From assembly GCA_017471025.1 (NCBI GenBank), contig JAFUWX010000039.1, positions 1 to 51,247 of the forward strand: DNA of 51,247 bases, read 5' to 3'. The notes beneath the pieces were generated by a model. It worked only from the letters and a program-made list of their open reading frames with translations, searched no databases and was not told where the DNA came from. A program made the translations under genes and the position numbers. How positions within the stretch are numbered: position 1 is the first letter of the stretch; every line of letters starts with the position of its first letter. Of the stretch, positions 41,234 to 50,165 are shown in pieces. The stretch is from Bacteroidales bacterium (GTDB lineage Bacteria > Bacteroidota > Bacteroidia > Bacteroidales > UBA932).

Positions 41234-41642
41234 TCTTTATGCGGTCATCGACACAAATGTGCTCGTGTCCGCTTTGATTGCAACGAAGAAGGAGTCTCAT
41301 CCCCTGACTGTTCTGGCAAATGTATTTGCAGGAACAATAACTCCTTTGTTCAATGACGAGATTATTAGTGAGTACCGTGATGTCCTATCGCGGGAGAAGT
41401 TCCATCTGGATCCGGCTGATATCGAAGATGCCATTAATGCCTTTCTCCAATATGGATTGAATCTTGAAAGGACTGAGGTTAAAGGAGAGGTCTTCCCAGA
41501 CCCGAAGGATGTCGTTTTTTATGAAGTCAAAATGAGTAAGGAATATGCATATCTGGTTACAGGTAATATGAAGCACTTCCCAAAGAATCCTCTTGTGGTC
41601 ACTCCGGCCGAGATGGTGGACATCTTGAGAGGAAGCCACTAA
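41223..41642 (+). CDS. PIN-domain toxin (COG1569-like)
   Basis: A 139-residue putative Mg-dependent ribonuclease. PIN acidic residues are visible: Asp in YAVIDTNVLVSAL near 7-19, Glu in NDEIISEYRDVL near 43-54, and Asp in FPDPKDVVFYEV near 90-101. The fourth position is Asn in YLVTGNMKHFP, as seen in many members of this branch. It is translationally coupled to the antitoxin. Its place next to the duplicated tRNA fits an accessory, possibly stabilising module. Confidence 0.9.
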   Translation: MANSLYAVIDTNVLVSALIATKKESHPLTVLANVFAGTITPLFNDEIISEYRDVLSREKFHLDPADIEDAINAFLQYGLNLERTEVKGEVFPDPKDVVFYEVKMSKEYAYLVTGNMKHFPKNPLVVTPAEMVDILRGSH

Positions 41643-41775
41643 CTGATAGATATGTTTCTATAGACTTCTCCTCCCGTGATACTTGCGACGGAAGAACAGA
41701 AGAAAATGTTGCTTTTCAGTAGGGAAAAAGATAATATGGAACTTCTCCCCGAAGCGCCGGGCCGTCATCTGGTAA

Positions 41776-41973
41776 TCAGGGCTCTTTGCTGTCGGTGATG
41801 GCCTTACGGAACACCTCCCACAGGGAGGGGTCCTTGCGGAGGGCATCCACCGGGAAGAAGGAGACGCCATCGGCGATGCCAGTTGAGGCATAGTCCTCGT
41901 CCGCCCAGGGGTAATCCATCGGCTCTGCGGTGGAAGGGGAGCACCAGGAAAGAGCCCAAGGTGTTTTAACCAA
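41776..41973 (-). pseudogene. Possible gene remnant, frameshifted
   Basis: On the minus strand a plausible protein stretch (LSWCSPSTAEPMDYPWADED, then FFPVDALRKDPSLWEVFRKAITDSKEP) stops. It seems to continue in the next frame as DYQMTARRFGEKFHIIF down to about 41730. No family is recognised, and no start or signal is visible. The gene-free stretch 41643-42002 holds only this. Confidence 0.3.
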
Positions 41974-42002
41974 GGGCCCTGTAATTATTTTGGTATTATG
42001 GA

Positions 42003-43223
42003 TTATTCTATGACGGGACGGATAGGTTGCCCGTAATAACGGAACACGTCATCACTGTCCACACCTTCGGAATAGAAGTACACCTGCATCGCGAGGTACG
42101 GGTTAACCGCGTTGAGGGAAGAAGACCAGTAGCAGCCGAAGGAACCCTCATTTCCGAAAACGGTATCGTACCAGTAGCCAGCGGCGGGAAGGAAAATACT
42201 GTTGCCGTTCTTGCCCGCAACTAATCTACCATTGACTCCGTTCTGTGTTGTCCATCTCCATGTACACTCTGTTCTAAGCTCTGTCCAGTTTTCATCGGTA
42301 GGCATCCGCCAATTGCCGCCGGCTATCACATGTGCAGCATCGTCCTCAGGCTGAAGGATAATATTCCCATCCGGGGAACCCTCGGCATCCCAGGAAGATG
42401 CTTTGTCTTTCGGACAATACTTCGTAAGCTTATTAAAAGCGCCGTTGCACCACGTATAGGATGCCCAATCATATCCTGTCTTTCCCTCTTTCCATATGAG
42501 CGGGTCCAGGCTGCTGTAATAAGGTTCAACATCACCCCACGCATAGTAATCGCCGTAATGCTCAGGCTTTTTTGCACCAAGATTACATTCTGCCCACTTC
42601 AATCCGCTAGGCAGGCCCAAATCGACAGCCACCATCTTGAATTCCACCTTCACACGGCATGTGGCTGTTTTGTCTCCGGCCTTTGCCGTAATCGTAGTCT
42701 CCCCTTCTTCATCTGCGGTCACTTTGCCGTCATCTACTGTAGCAACGGTCTCGTCCGAAGAGGACCACTCAACCTCATCCGTTGAATCTTCGGGCAATAC
42801 CGTTGCCTTGAGGGTCGCCGTCTTGCCGGGAGCCAATGTCAACGATGTCTGGTCCAGACTCACGGATGCGGCAGAGATAACTACCGTTACCTGACAATAG
42901 TCGGTAAGACTGCCGGACTTGACTGAGATTTCACCGGTTCCGGGAGCAACACCAACGACAGTACCGTCCGAGACAGTTACGATATTGGGATCGAAACTCC
43001 ACCAAGAAAGTTGTTTATTGGTTGCGTTCTCGGGGGTGAACGCAACCTCCAAAACCTTTTTTTCGCCCTTCTCAAGGGTGATTTCATGCTCCGTGAGGGC
43101 AATACCGGTAAGTTCAACCACCGTGGGCTGGGTGTTGCCACCACCGTTGTTTGGAGTATTCTCCGGAGTACACGCCAGCAGCATCAAGAGGCCTGCAAGT
43201 AATCGTGCGAACAATCTTTTCAT
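42003..43223 (-). CDS. Lipoprotein with two Big2 domains and a FISUMP domain
   Basis: The 406-residue lipoprotein (GLLMLLACTPE, Cys17) carries two Ig-like Big2 domains. The first spans about 38-110 (LTGIALTEHEITLEKGEKKV, VSDGTVVGVAPGTGEISVKSG). The second spans about 115-190 (VSLDQTSLTLAPGKTATLKA, WSSSDETVATVDDGKVTAD). A Fibrobacter-major-paralogue (FISUMP) domain follows from about 198 to the end (VDLGLPSGLKWAECNLGA, YYAWGDVEPY, GGNWRMPTDENWTEL, YWSSS, IRPV). Such proteins are surface-exposed and may bind ligands or glycans. Its Big2 domains resemble the one in the 37874 protein. The start at 43223 gives MKRLFARLL. Confidence 0.88.
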   Translation of the reverse strand: MKRLFARLLAGLLMLLACTPENTPNNGGGNTQPTVVELTGIALTEHEITLEKGEKKVLEVAFTPENATNKQLSWWSFDPNIVTVSDGTVVGVAPGTGEISVKSGSLTDYCQVTVVISAASVSLDQTSLTLAPGKTATLKATVLPEDSTDEVEWSSSDETVATVDDGKVTADEEGETTITAKAGDKTATCRVKVEFKMVAVDLGLPSGLKWAECNLGAKKPEHYGDYYAWGDVEPYYSSLDPLIWKEGKTGYDWASYTWCNGAFNKLTKYCPKDKASSWDAEGSPDGNIILQPEDDAAHVIAGGNWRMPTDENWTELRTECTWRWTTQNGVNGRLVAGKNGNSIFLPAAGYWYDTVFGNEGSFGCYWSSSLNAVNPYLAMQVYFYSEGVDSDDVFRYYGQPIRPVIE

Positions 43224-43328
43224 AAGTCTAAATTTCAATAAATTGGCACCGCTAAGATAGTGTTTTTCTGTGACATCCCCAACCTTCCAGCGCCACGTCA
43301 GAATAAAACAATCAATTGGGGTGCCCCG

Positions 43329-43356
43329 AAAGCGCAACAGGACCGTAGTGCCATAG
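43329..43356 (+). repeat. 28-bp direct repeat, copy 2
   Basis: An exact copy of 36778-36805. Flanking bases differ on both sides. It sits between the FISUMP gene and the 43360 lipoprotein gene, just past the latter's stop codon. Confidence 0.85.
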
Positions 43357-43359
43357 ATC

Positions 43360-44547
43360 TTAATTTCCAGCCCTTACCCAGACATAACTGGTAGTGAAAG
43401 TTGGGGTGGAGAAGCGGTAGAGGCAGTTTCCGCACGGACTGGTGGAGATGCCTTGCAGCAGCAGGCCTGAGGAGGAGGGATATGCAGCCGGGACGGAAGA
43501 TATGTGCTCGACGGCGCCGTCCTTGATACCGACTATATCCAGGCCATCCGATTCCGAGAACTGGAGCTTGTAGAACAGGGGCCTGCCGCTGCCTGTGGAC
43601 ATCTGGTACAGGTCGTTGCCGGAGAAGAGGACCTTGTCTTGTTCAAGGTCGATTATCACGCGTGTCATGCTGAAGTTTTCATAGAAAAGATACCTGTCGT
43701 CCACCACGCGAAAGCCGGCCACATGCATCCCGACCTGGGCGAGGGCATCTTCTCCGGTGAGACCTTCGTTCAGGGCAGCGCTTGTGATAAGGCTGCTTAA
43801 AGACTTGGAAGATAGGATGTTGCAGTCGGAGTCGTATCTGTCGGCGAACAGCTCGGCGGAGGAACCGTCTATATGGAGGCGGAGCAGGTAGAAGCCGTCT
43901 TCCGTGCCGTAGATGCTGCGGAGGGATTCGGATTTGTCGCCTTCGGGGAAAGACAGTATTTCCTTCAGCTGCTTCTGGTCGTAAGAATAGACCTTGTCGC
44001 AGTGTGGTCTGCTCATTTCATGGTTCATTATCAGCAACTTGTCTCCGGACCGTGTCATCGCGGCATATGGGAAGCCGCAGGAAGATATGCGTGTCTCCGT
44101 TACGGCATCCGATGAAAAACCATACAGCATGAGGTCGTCCCGGGCATTGTCCATCGGGTTACCGATGAGGTTGAGGGTGTAGGCATTGCTTCCAAGTTCT
44201 GTGCGAGCGAAGACCGGTTCATAACCCTGATTGTCGATGTCCGTTCCTGCCATGGACTCATTTGTTTCAGGAGAAAGCAGGCGATAGGCGGCAGGGGCGG
44301 TAGACTGGTTTTCACCGGGGGTGAATATGCCATATAATATACCGGCATCGGTGGCGGTGCATGATGCACCAGCATCCACCTTGCATAATGTATTCCCCTT
44401 AGAATCAAGTATTTGTACCAAATCGCCCCGGGGCTTGTCATCATTGCCCGGATCTATATTCTCCTCCGACGGGCCGGGGACGGTCTGCTGCGAAGGCGTG
44501 CAGCAGACAAGCAGGCCTGCCGCCAGAAAACCGAAGGAAATCTTCAT
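43360..44547 (-). CDS. Lipoprotein of unknown function, probable beta-propeller
   Basis: The 395-residue product has a lipoprotein signal (FLAAGLLVCCTPS) and an acidic Pro/Ser/Glu linker (PGPSEENIDPGNDDKPRG). A series of beta-strand blocks follows, with read-out-like repeats (DLVQILDSKGNTLCKVDAG, MTRSGDKLLIMNHEMSRPHC, VVDDRYLFYENFSMTRVIID, DKVLFSGNDLYQMSTGSG). This pattern suggests a propeller, as in the 35011 protein, but no family is recognised. The start at 44547 (MKISFGF) fits the signal; an in-frame Met lies 24 bp upstream. Confidence 0.78.
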   Translation of the reverse strand: MKISFGFLAAGLLVCCTPSQQTVPGPSEENIDPGNDDKPRGDLVQILDSKGNTLCKVDAGASCTATDAGILYGIFTPGENQSTAPAAYRLLSPETNESMAGTDIDNQGYEPVFARTELGSNAYTLNLIGNPMDNARDDLMLYGFSSDAVTETRISSCGFPYAAMTRSGDKLLIMNHEMSRPHCDKVYSYDQKQLKEILSFPEGDKSESLRSIYGTEDGFYLLRLHIDGSSAELFADRYDSDCNILSSKSLSSLITSAALNEGLTGEDALAQVGMHVAGFRVVDDRYLFYENFSMTRVIIDLEQDKVLFSGNDLYQMSTGSGRPLFYKLQFSESDGLDIVGIKDGAVEHISSVPAAYPSSSGLLLQGISTSPCGNCLYRFSTPTFTTSYVWVRAGN

Positions 44548-44702
44548 AAAAATGCCATGTTTTGAATGCAAATATAGTCAATCAAGGCAAGAAACGGAAC
44601 TAAATATATATCTTTGCACGTCATATGCGTTATTTGGAAGAACTTTGTATTCTGCCAAAAATTGGTTACTTTTGTCAAGGACAATCGTTTACGTCCTTGC
44701 CT

Positions 44703-45149
44703 ATGAACAAACCTTTATTGATTCTCGTCATGCTGCTGTCACTCTCCTGCTGCGCCGCGAAAAAGCCCGGCGGGCCCATCCGTTCGTATGAGTATTCCTA
44801 CAACAATTGCATGGCTTATCCCGTTGTCAGCTACCAGGTTGTGCAGGGGTCTTCCGGTGCGCAGACCCTCAACTGGTCCAAAAACGATGGCCAGATACAC
44901 GCCGTCGCCTTGGAGGAAGACGTACTGGGCAAGATAGACGGTATCGTCAAGAAGTACCGTCTCTACCGCCTGCGCGACCATTATGACCCGCCTTTCGAGG
45001 TCCTCGACGGCTATTCCTGGCACATAGCCATCGGCTACACCACGGACGGCATCTATTCCGGCGGGTCCAACGCCTGGCCCTCCCGCCGCCATACCGAAGG
45101 CATCTCCGCCATCAACGCTTATCTCGAAAGCCTGATTGCTACGCACTGA
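44703..45149 (+). CDS. Small lipoprotein of unknown function
   Basis: The 148-residue product has a lipoprotein signal (LLILVMLLSLSCCAAKKP). A compact domain follows with YEYSYNNCMAYPVVSYQVVQ, LDGYSWHIAIGYTTDGIYSG and a C-terminal helix (HTEGISAINAYLESLIA). No domain is recognised. It is probably co-transcribed with the DUF4434-like gene, whose start lies 27 bp downstream. The upstream frame to 44625 lacks a signal and is unlikely to be coding. Confidence 0.75.
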   Translation: MNKPLLILVMLLSLSCCAAKKPGGPIRSYEYSYNNCMAYPVVSYQVVQGSSGAQTLNWSKNDGQIHAVALEEDVLGKIDGIVKKYRLYRLRDHYDPPFEVLDGYSWHIAIGYTTDGIYSGGSNAWPSRRHTEGISAINAYLESLIATH

Positions 45150-45176
45150 TGATCTATGTTACATATTACCGTTGTT

Positions 45177-46631
45177 ATGAAAAGAATACTGATCCTTCTC
45201 TCCCTGTTGGCCATATCCTGCTCCAGGGGAGAAGACACCGCGGTGCTGCCGATTACCGGCACCTGGGTGAACCTGGTGTGGCAGGACGGGCGAAACGATT
45301 ATACCAATCCCCGCGACTTTGACTACACCCAGGCGGCCTTGTGGCACGCCAAGGTGCGCGAATGGAAGGGTATGGGGATGGAATATCTCGTCCTCCTGCA
45401 GGTCTCCAATGACGGCAAAGCTTTCTACCCGTCGCAACTTATGCCTCCCGCTTTTACGGGAGAGGAAAGCCCGGTCTCGGCCATCATGGACGAAGCGGCC
45501 CGCTGCGGGATCAAGGTGTTCCTGAGCACCGGCTGGGCCAAGGACCAGTTCGAAGACCTCCGCGACCCCTGGGTGCAGAAACGTCAGCAGCAGATCATGG
45601 AAGAGCTCACCGGCGTTTATGGGAATCACCCCGCCTTTTTCGGGTGGTATCTTCCGGTCGAGGACTGCATCATCCCCGTGTTCCCCAAAACCGCCGTTGC
45701 GGCCGTAAACACCCTGGTGGAACGTGCCCACGCCCTTACCCCCGGCAAGAAAACGATGATCTCGCCCTACGGCATGTTCGGCGCTGATTTCTCACGAAGC
45801 GATTTCGCGGAAAATATCCGTTCCCTGAAGGTGGATATCATTGCCTACCAAGATGAAGTCGGCTGCGTACGCGAGACCTTCCCGCTTCGTCGGGTGAAGG
45901 AGAATTGGAAGAAACTCCGCGCCGTCCACGAGGGCTCCGGCATCGAGATGTGGGCCAACTGCGAGACCTTCACCTGGACACGCGAGACCAACAGCCACTT
46001 CTCCGCACTCATCCCTGCGGCCTATTCCCGCCTGCTCGCCCAACAGGCCGCCGCCACGGACGGAGGGGTATCGAAAATCATCTCCTTCGCTTTCGCCGGC
46101 ATCATAGAAGATCCCGCCTCGACCTTCCAGATCGGGCAGCCGGTGGAGTCGGTGAGGGCTTTCCATGACTATATGGCTTGGAAAAGCGGAGACGCTTACT
46201 GGAAGACCCTGGAGCGTTCCCTTCGCGGGGTGCTTCGGGGCGGCGTATCGGCCTCCTGTCCGGACGATCCGCGCCTTACCGACAATATCGTGGGCGAGCA
46301 GGAGCCGGATTCGCTGACCTGGGTGAAATATCCCGCCGGCAAGCATTCCATCCATCTGCAAATACCTGAAGGACAAAAGGTTCAGAATGTATTCGTGCGT
46401 TTCCTGGATTATGCGAAGGGCGGGATTCTGCCTCCCGAAAGAGTCTGTGTCTATACGCCCTCCGGCGACCTTGTCGCCGTCAAGCTCATCTCCGCGCCCG
46501 GAGCGAACCGCCACGACGCCTGGGTGGACGGGGTACTCATCACGTTTGAGCCCATCCTCGCGGACGGGCTTGTCCTGACCTTCTCCAACGAATCGGAGGC
46601 ACTGATCGACGAGGTGTATCTGAATGTCTAA
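45177..46631 (+). CDS. DUF4434-like lipoprotein, glycoside-hydrolase-type barrel
   Basis: The 484-residue lipoprotein (LLSLLAISCSRGE) has a TIM-barrel-like domain (about 25-325). Motifs include GTWVNLVWQDGRNDYTNPRD, VREWKGMGMEYLVLLQVSNDG, VFLSTGWAKDQFED, HPAFFGWYLPVEDC, VDIIAYQDEVGC and EMWANCETFTW. The acidic residues at the strand ends are in the places expected for a retaining glycosidase. This matches the DUF4434 group by pattern. A C-terminal beta domain (about 360-484) may bind carbohydrate (HSIHLQIPEGQKVQNVFVRF). No activity is established. The start at 45177 is chosen for the signal peptide. Confidence 0.8.
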   Translation: MKRILILLSLLAISCSRGEDTAVLPITGTWVNLVWQDGRNDYTNPRDFDYTQAALWHAKVREWKGMGMEYLVLLQVSNDGKAFYPSQLMPPAFTGEESPVSAIMDEAARCGIKVFLSTGWAKDQFEDLRDPWVQKRQQQIMEELTGVYGNHPAFFGWYLPVEDCIIPVFPKTAVAAVNTLVERAHALTPGKKTMISPYGMFGADFSRSDFAENIRSLKVDIIAYQDEVGCVRETFPLRRVKENWKKLRAVHEGSGIEMWANCETFTWTRETNSHFSALIPAAYSRLLAQQAAATDGGVSKIISFAFAGIIEDPASTFQIGQPVESVRAFHDYMAWKSGDAYWKTLERSLRGVLRGGVSASCPDDPRLTDNIVGEQEPDSLTWVKYPAGKHSIHLQIPEGQKVQNVFVRFLDYAKGGILPPERVCVYTPSGDLVAVKLISAPGANRHDAWVDGVLITFEPILADGLVLTFSNESEALIDEVYLNV

Positions 46632-46650
46632 GCCGGGCCCTTGGCCGGCT
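46631..46650. terminator. GC hairpin between convergent genes
   Basis: AGCCGG pairs with CCGGCT around an eight-base loop, starting on the last base of the preceding stop codon. There is no T-run, so it is a weak terminator candidate for the two converging genes. Confidence 0.35.
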
Positions 46651-46680
46651 ACAGGACAGGCTAGATGATCGATCCCTATC

Positions 46681-47814
46681 TTACAGCTCGAAGCGGACCG
46701 TGGTGCCGTAGTCGTTCCAGTTGCGCAGACTCAGCGACGGGTCCTCCTGGTCATACACATTGCTGAACTGGGTGTCTTCCACAGTACCGTTGTCCCAGAC
46801 GAGGTCCTTCCAGTGGACCTGGGCGAGGCATTCCTGGGCCTGCTCGAAGGTGAGGGTCCCGTCCCTTTCGGCCAGGTATGCTCCGGCGGTCTCATAGCGC
46901 CACCAGCTCTTGCTGTGGGGATTGCCCACGGCGGGGTCCGGTTCGGTCGTGTAGTACTGCGGGGAGAGCAGATGATTGGTGACCAGCATGTGGTTGGCAT
47001 CCTCATCCTTCCTGACAATCAGGGTTTTCCACCCGTTTTCCTTGTCGAATTCCACCACGGCGGCATTGCCGTCGGCATCCGCCACCATGTAGTGATATCC
47101 CGAACCGACGGCGGCGTCATGACGCACGTCCACCGTCTCCAGCAGCTCCAGCGCTTCCTCCACCGTGGCGCAACGGTCCAGCCACAGGCGCATAATCACC
47201 GTGGTCCCCACGTCGGGACGGTCCGTATCCTGCTGCGAGGCCTGTTTCGGAAGGGCCATGATCGAGGTGCAGAGCCCTTCCTCATTGATTCCATCGACGG
47301 GGGCATAGATAGATGCCAGGCAATTGACCTTCCGGACGAAGGAATCCGGCAGCTTGTCCAGCCCGTATCCGAAATGCGACATGTCGCTGACGGCGATGGA
47401 GGCATATCCCTTCTTGGGGCGGGAAAGGGTCACGAGGGTAGGATTCTTGAAATAATCGTAATTGCGGCCGAACCAATAGCCCTCCCCGTCCGCCTTGGCG
47501 GCCTGGAAACTGGTGCAGTTGAACGTGTCCATCTCGCCGTTCTCGTCGGCCACCTGCGAGCTTTTCATGCTGATAGGCAGGCCTTTGCCAATACGCCCCA
47601 CGACATATTGCAGCAGCTCCGCATTGGTATCTACGCCCTTGGAAATGAGGTCGTCCAGGTCGTAAGCCGCCTTATATTCCATCTGGTACAGGTAAGGGTT
47701 GTCACCCACCTTTTCCACGGTTGCCAGAGAACGGAGCTCTCCGCCCCAGACACAAAACACCGCGAGGCAAAGCACGGCGACGATGCCGATAATCCACAAA
47801 AATGCTTTTTTCAT
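46681..47814 (-). CDS. Linear amide C-N hydrolase (choloylglycine-hydrolase-like, Ntn type)
   Basis: The 377-residue protein has an N-terminal membrane anchor or signal (FLWIIGIVAVLCLAVFCVW) and a propeptide-like stretch. Then comes NCTSFQA, where Cys100 would become the N-terminal nucleophile after self-cleavage. FGRNYDYF and DGINEEGLCTSIM fit the Ntn fold of the choloylglycine hydrolase and acyltransferase-like families. Substrates could be bile-salt, penicillin-like or other amides; none can be chosen. The end NDYGTTVRFEL resembles the peptide YGTTVLLRF coded by the two 28-bp repeats upstream. It is divergent from the Gfo/Idh/MocA gene. Confidence 0.85.
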   Translation of the reverse strand: MKKAFLWIIGIVAVLCLAVFCVWGGELRSLATVEKVGDNPYLYQMEYKAAYDLDDLISKGVDTNAELLQYVVGRIGKGLPISMKSSQVADENGEMDTFNCTSFQAAKADGEGYWFGRNYDYFKNPTLVTLSRPKKGYASIAVSDMSHFGYGLDKLPDSFVRKVNCLASIYAPVDGINEEGLCTSIMALPKQASQQDTDRPDVGTTVIMRLWLDRCATVEEALELLETVDVRHDAAVGSGYHYMVADADGNAAVVEFDKENGWKTLIVRKDEDANHMLVTNHLLSPQYYTTEPDPAVGNPHSKSWWRYETAGAYLAERDGTLTFEQAQECLAQVHWKDLVWDNGTVEDTQFSNVYDQEDPSLSLRNWNDYGTTVRFEL

Positions 47815-47928
47815 ATCGTTTCTGACTAAGATTATGCGAAAGTACTGATTTTTCAGCGAAATACCATATCCATCCGATAGATAAAATCGCTATATTCGCA
47901 AAAACGACAACGAAGCCATCCACGCCAA

Positions 47929-48981
47929 ATGATGAAGAAACAGCAAAAAGGCCGCGTCCGTTTCGGCCTGGTCGGGACCGGACGCATCACGGACTGGGTG
48001 CTGCGTGGCGCCCGGCAGGACCCCCGTTTCGAAGCCGCCGCCATCTGTTCGCGCAGCCTGGATAAGGCCCAAGCCTTTGCGGCCAGCCATGCCATTCCGA
48101 AGGCATACGGCCGCCTGGAGGACCTGCTCGCCGACCCGGAGATCGACGCCGTCTATATCGGTACGCCGAACCATACCCATGCGCCCATCACGCTGGACTG
48201 CCTCGCCGCCGGTAAACATGTCCTTTGCGAGAAGCCCCTGGCCCTGAACGCCGCCCAAGGCAGGGAGATGGTCTCGGCGGCCCGGAAAGCCGGCAAAGTG
48301 CTGATGGAAGCCATGATATCGACCCTCAGCCCCAACTGGCTGGGCGTATGCGCCCGCGTGTCCGACATCGCTCCCCTGCGCCGTTACGCCGCCTCTTTCT
48401 GCCAATATTCCTCCAAATACGACGCCCTGAAACAGGGTACGGTCGCCGCCTCCTTCGACCCGCTGTGCGGGGGCGGCTCGCTCATGGACATCGGCATCTA
48501 CACCCTCTGGCCCATGGTCGCGCTGCTGGGCAAGCCGCAGGAGGTACGCGCCCACCTGGTCACCTACCGCATCCCGGGACGGGAACGATTCGCCGTTACG
48601 GACCTGCAGGGTTCCGTGGAGTGCGTCTATCCCGGCCTCAATGCGACGGCGAGCTGGTCCAAGATCGCCGATGCCTTCGCGCCGACCGAACTGAGCGGCG
48701 AAGGCGGCAACCTGCTGCTGGACAAGCTCCACATCTGCCGCCATGTCGGCTTCATCCCGCATGGCGCCCCCTCCTCCGGCCGCGGCAAGGACCCGGTGCC
48801 GACCGATGTCACCATCCCCGATGAGGCGGACGAGTATTTCTATGAATTCCAGGAGTTTATCACCTGTGTCCAGGAAGGCCGGGAAAGCCGCGTCAACACC
48901 CCGGACCGCAGCGTCGATGTGCTTGAGGTCATGGACGAAATCCGCCGCCAGGGCGGTGTCGTTTTTCCGGCGGATATGTAA
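47929..48981 (+). CDS. Gfo/Idh/MocA-family oxidoreductase
   Basis: A 350-residue NAD(P)-dependent sugar or polyol dehydrogenase-like enzyme. The Rossmann motif is VRFGLVGTGRITDWVL near 9-24. AVYIGTPNHTHAPITLDCLAAGKHVLCEKP holds the conserved EKP (about 100-102). DPLCGGGSLMDIGIYTLWPM near 175-195 is the second-domain signature with the catalytic-region His/Tyr. There is no signal peptide, so it is cytoplasmic. A -7-like TATATTCG lies at 47891-47898. The exported dipeptide epimerase gene follows 33 bp downstream and may be co-transcribed. The substrate is unknown. Confidence 0.9.
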   Translation: MMKKQQKGRVRFGLVGTGRITDWVLRGARQDPRFEAAAICSRSLDKAQAFAASHAIPKAYGRLEDLLADPEIDAVYIGTPNHTHAPITLDCLAAGKHVLCEKPLALNAAQGREMVSAARKAGKVLMEAMISTLSPNWLGVCARVSDIAPLRRYAASFCQYSSKYDALKQGTVAASFDPLCGGGSLMDIGIYTLWPMVALLGKPQEVRAHLVTYRIPGRERFAVTDLQGSVECVYPGLNATASWSKIADAFAPTELSGEGGNLLLDKLHICRHVGFIPHGAPSSGRGKDPVPTDVTIPDEADEYFYEFQEFITCVQEGRESRVNTPDRSVDVLEVMDEIRRQGGVVFPADM

Positions 48982-49014
48982 GTCATTCTAAAAAAAATTA
49001 CTTGCCTCTTTTTT

Positions 49015-50163
49015 ATGAAACGTCGAGATTTTTTAAAAACGGCCGCGGTAGTCACCGCAGGTGCGGCGGTCGGGCTGCCCGGCTGCAAGGGAAAAGGTGG
49101 CGATGCCGCTGACAAAGCCGCTGGTTTCATCCCCGGAAAGGCCAGGATGAAACTTTCCTTCCGGCCCTACGAATTGCAACTGCGGCACACGTTCACCGTG
49201 GCGTCATATTCGCGGAAGACCACCCCGGGCGTGCTGGTCGAAATCGACTACGACGGGGTGAAAGGATATGGAGAGGCCTCCATGCCGCCGTATCTGGGCC
49301 AGAGCGTAGCGAGCGTGACCGCCTTCTTGTCCAAAGTGGACCTCGGACGCTTCCCCGACCCCTTCATGCTGGAGGACATCCTGGCGTGGGTGGATTCCCT
49401 GTCCAGCGGCGACAGCGCCGCCAAAGCGGCCATAGACATCGCTTTGCATGACCTGGTCGGCAAACTGCTCGGCGCGCCGTGGTACCGCATCTGGGGACTG
49501 GACCCGGCCAAGTGTTCGGCGACCAGTTTCACCATCGGCATCGACACGCCGGAGGTCGTACGGGAGAAGACCCGCGAATGCGAAGGCCTCTATAAAGTCC
49601 TGAAAGTCAAGGTAGGACTCGACAACGACGAGGAGATGATCCGCACCATCCGGGAAATCACGCAGCTGCCCCTCGTGGTGGATGCCAACCAAGGGTGGAA
49701 AGACAGGCAGAAGGCCCTGGATGAGATCTTCTGGCTGCATGAGCAGGGCGTCCAGATGGTGGAACAGCCCATGGCCAAGGAAAGGGTGGACGACAACGCC
49801 TGGATCACCGAACGCTCGCCGATTCCGGTCTTTGCGGACGAGGCCGTCCAACGCCTCGCCGACCTGCCGGCGCTCAAAGGCATCTATCACGGCGTGAACA
49901 TCAAGCTGATGAAATGTACCGGCATGCGCGAAGCCTGGAAGATGGCCTCCTACGCCCGGGCAGAAGGTATGCGGGTAATGCTCGGCTGCATGACGGAGAC
50001 GTCCTGCGCCGTATCGGCGGCCGCGCAGCTCTCACCGCTGGCCGACTTCGCCGACCTTGACGGTAACCTGCTGATTTCCAACGACCCGTTCGAGGGCATG
50101 AAGGTAGTGGAGGGCATGATCACCCTCCCTGACAGGCCCGGCATCGGGGTCGTTACGCTGTAA
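49015..50163 (+). CDS. Tat-exported lipoprotein dipeptide epimerase (enolase superfamily)
   Basis: The 382-residue protein belongs to the muconate-cycloisomerase-like enolase group, closest by pattern to L-Ala-D/L-Glu epimerases of muropeptide salvage. Catalytic and metal residues are visible: KVKVG near 196-200, Asp in VVDANQGW near 220, Glu in EQP near 249, Asp in FADEAV near 275, and Lys in NIKLMK near 297. The N-terminus MKRRDFLKTAAVVTAGAAVG then LPGC is a Tat signal with a lipobox (Cys24). Export of a folded epimerase is notable, because the E. coli enzyme is cytoplasmic. Substrate specificity is inferred only. Confidence 0.88.
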   Translation: MKRRDFLKTAAVVTAGAAVGLPGCKGKGGDAADKAAGFIPGKARMKLSFRPYELQLRHTFTVASYSRKTTPGVLVEIDYDGVKGYGEASMPPYLGQSVASVTAFLSKVDLGRFPDPFMLEDILAWVDSLSSGDSAAKAAIDIALHDLVGKLLGAPWYRIWGLDPAKCSATSFTIGIDTPEVVREKTRECEGLYKVLKVKVGLDNDEEMIRTIREITQLPLVVDANQGWKDRQKALDEIFWLHEQGVQMVEQPMAKERVDDNAWITERSPIPVFADEAVQRLADLPALKGIYHGVNIKLMKCTGMREAWKMASYARAEGMRVMLGCMTETSCAVSAAAQLSPLADFADLDGNLLISNDPFEGMKVVEGMITLPDRPGIGVVTL

Positions 50164-50165
50164 AT

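Noticed and set aside
36434..43328. Integrated phage or ICE between repeats
   Set aside because: No integrase, relaxase, structural or conjugation gene is present; only lipoproteins, a toxin-antitoxin pair and fragments. The duplicated tRNA and repeats are reported without claiming a mobile element.
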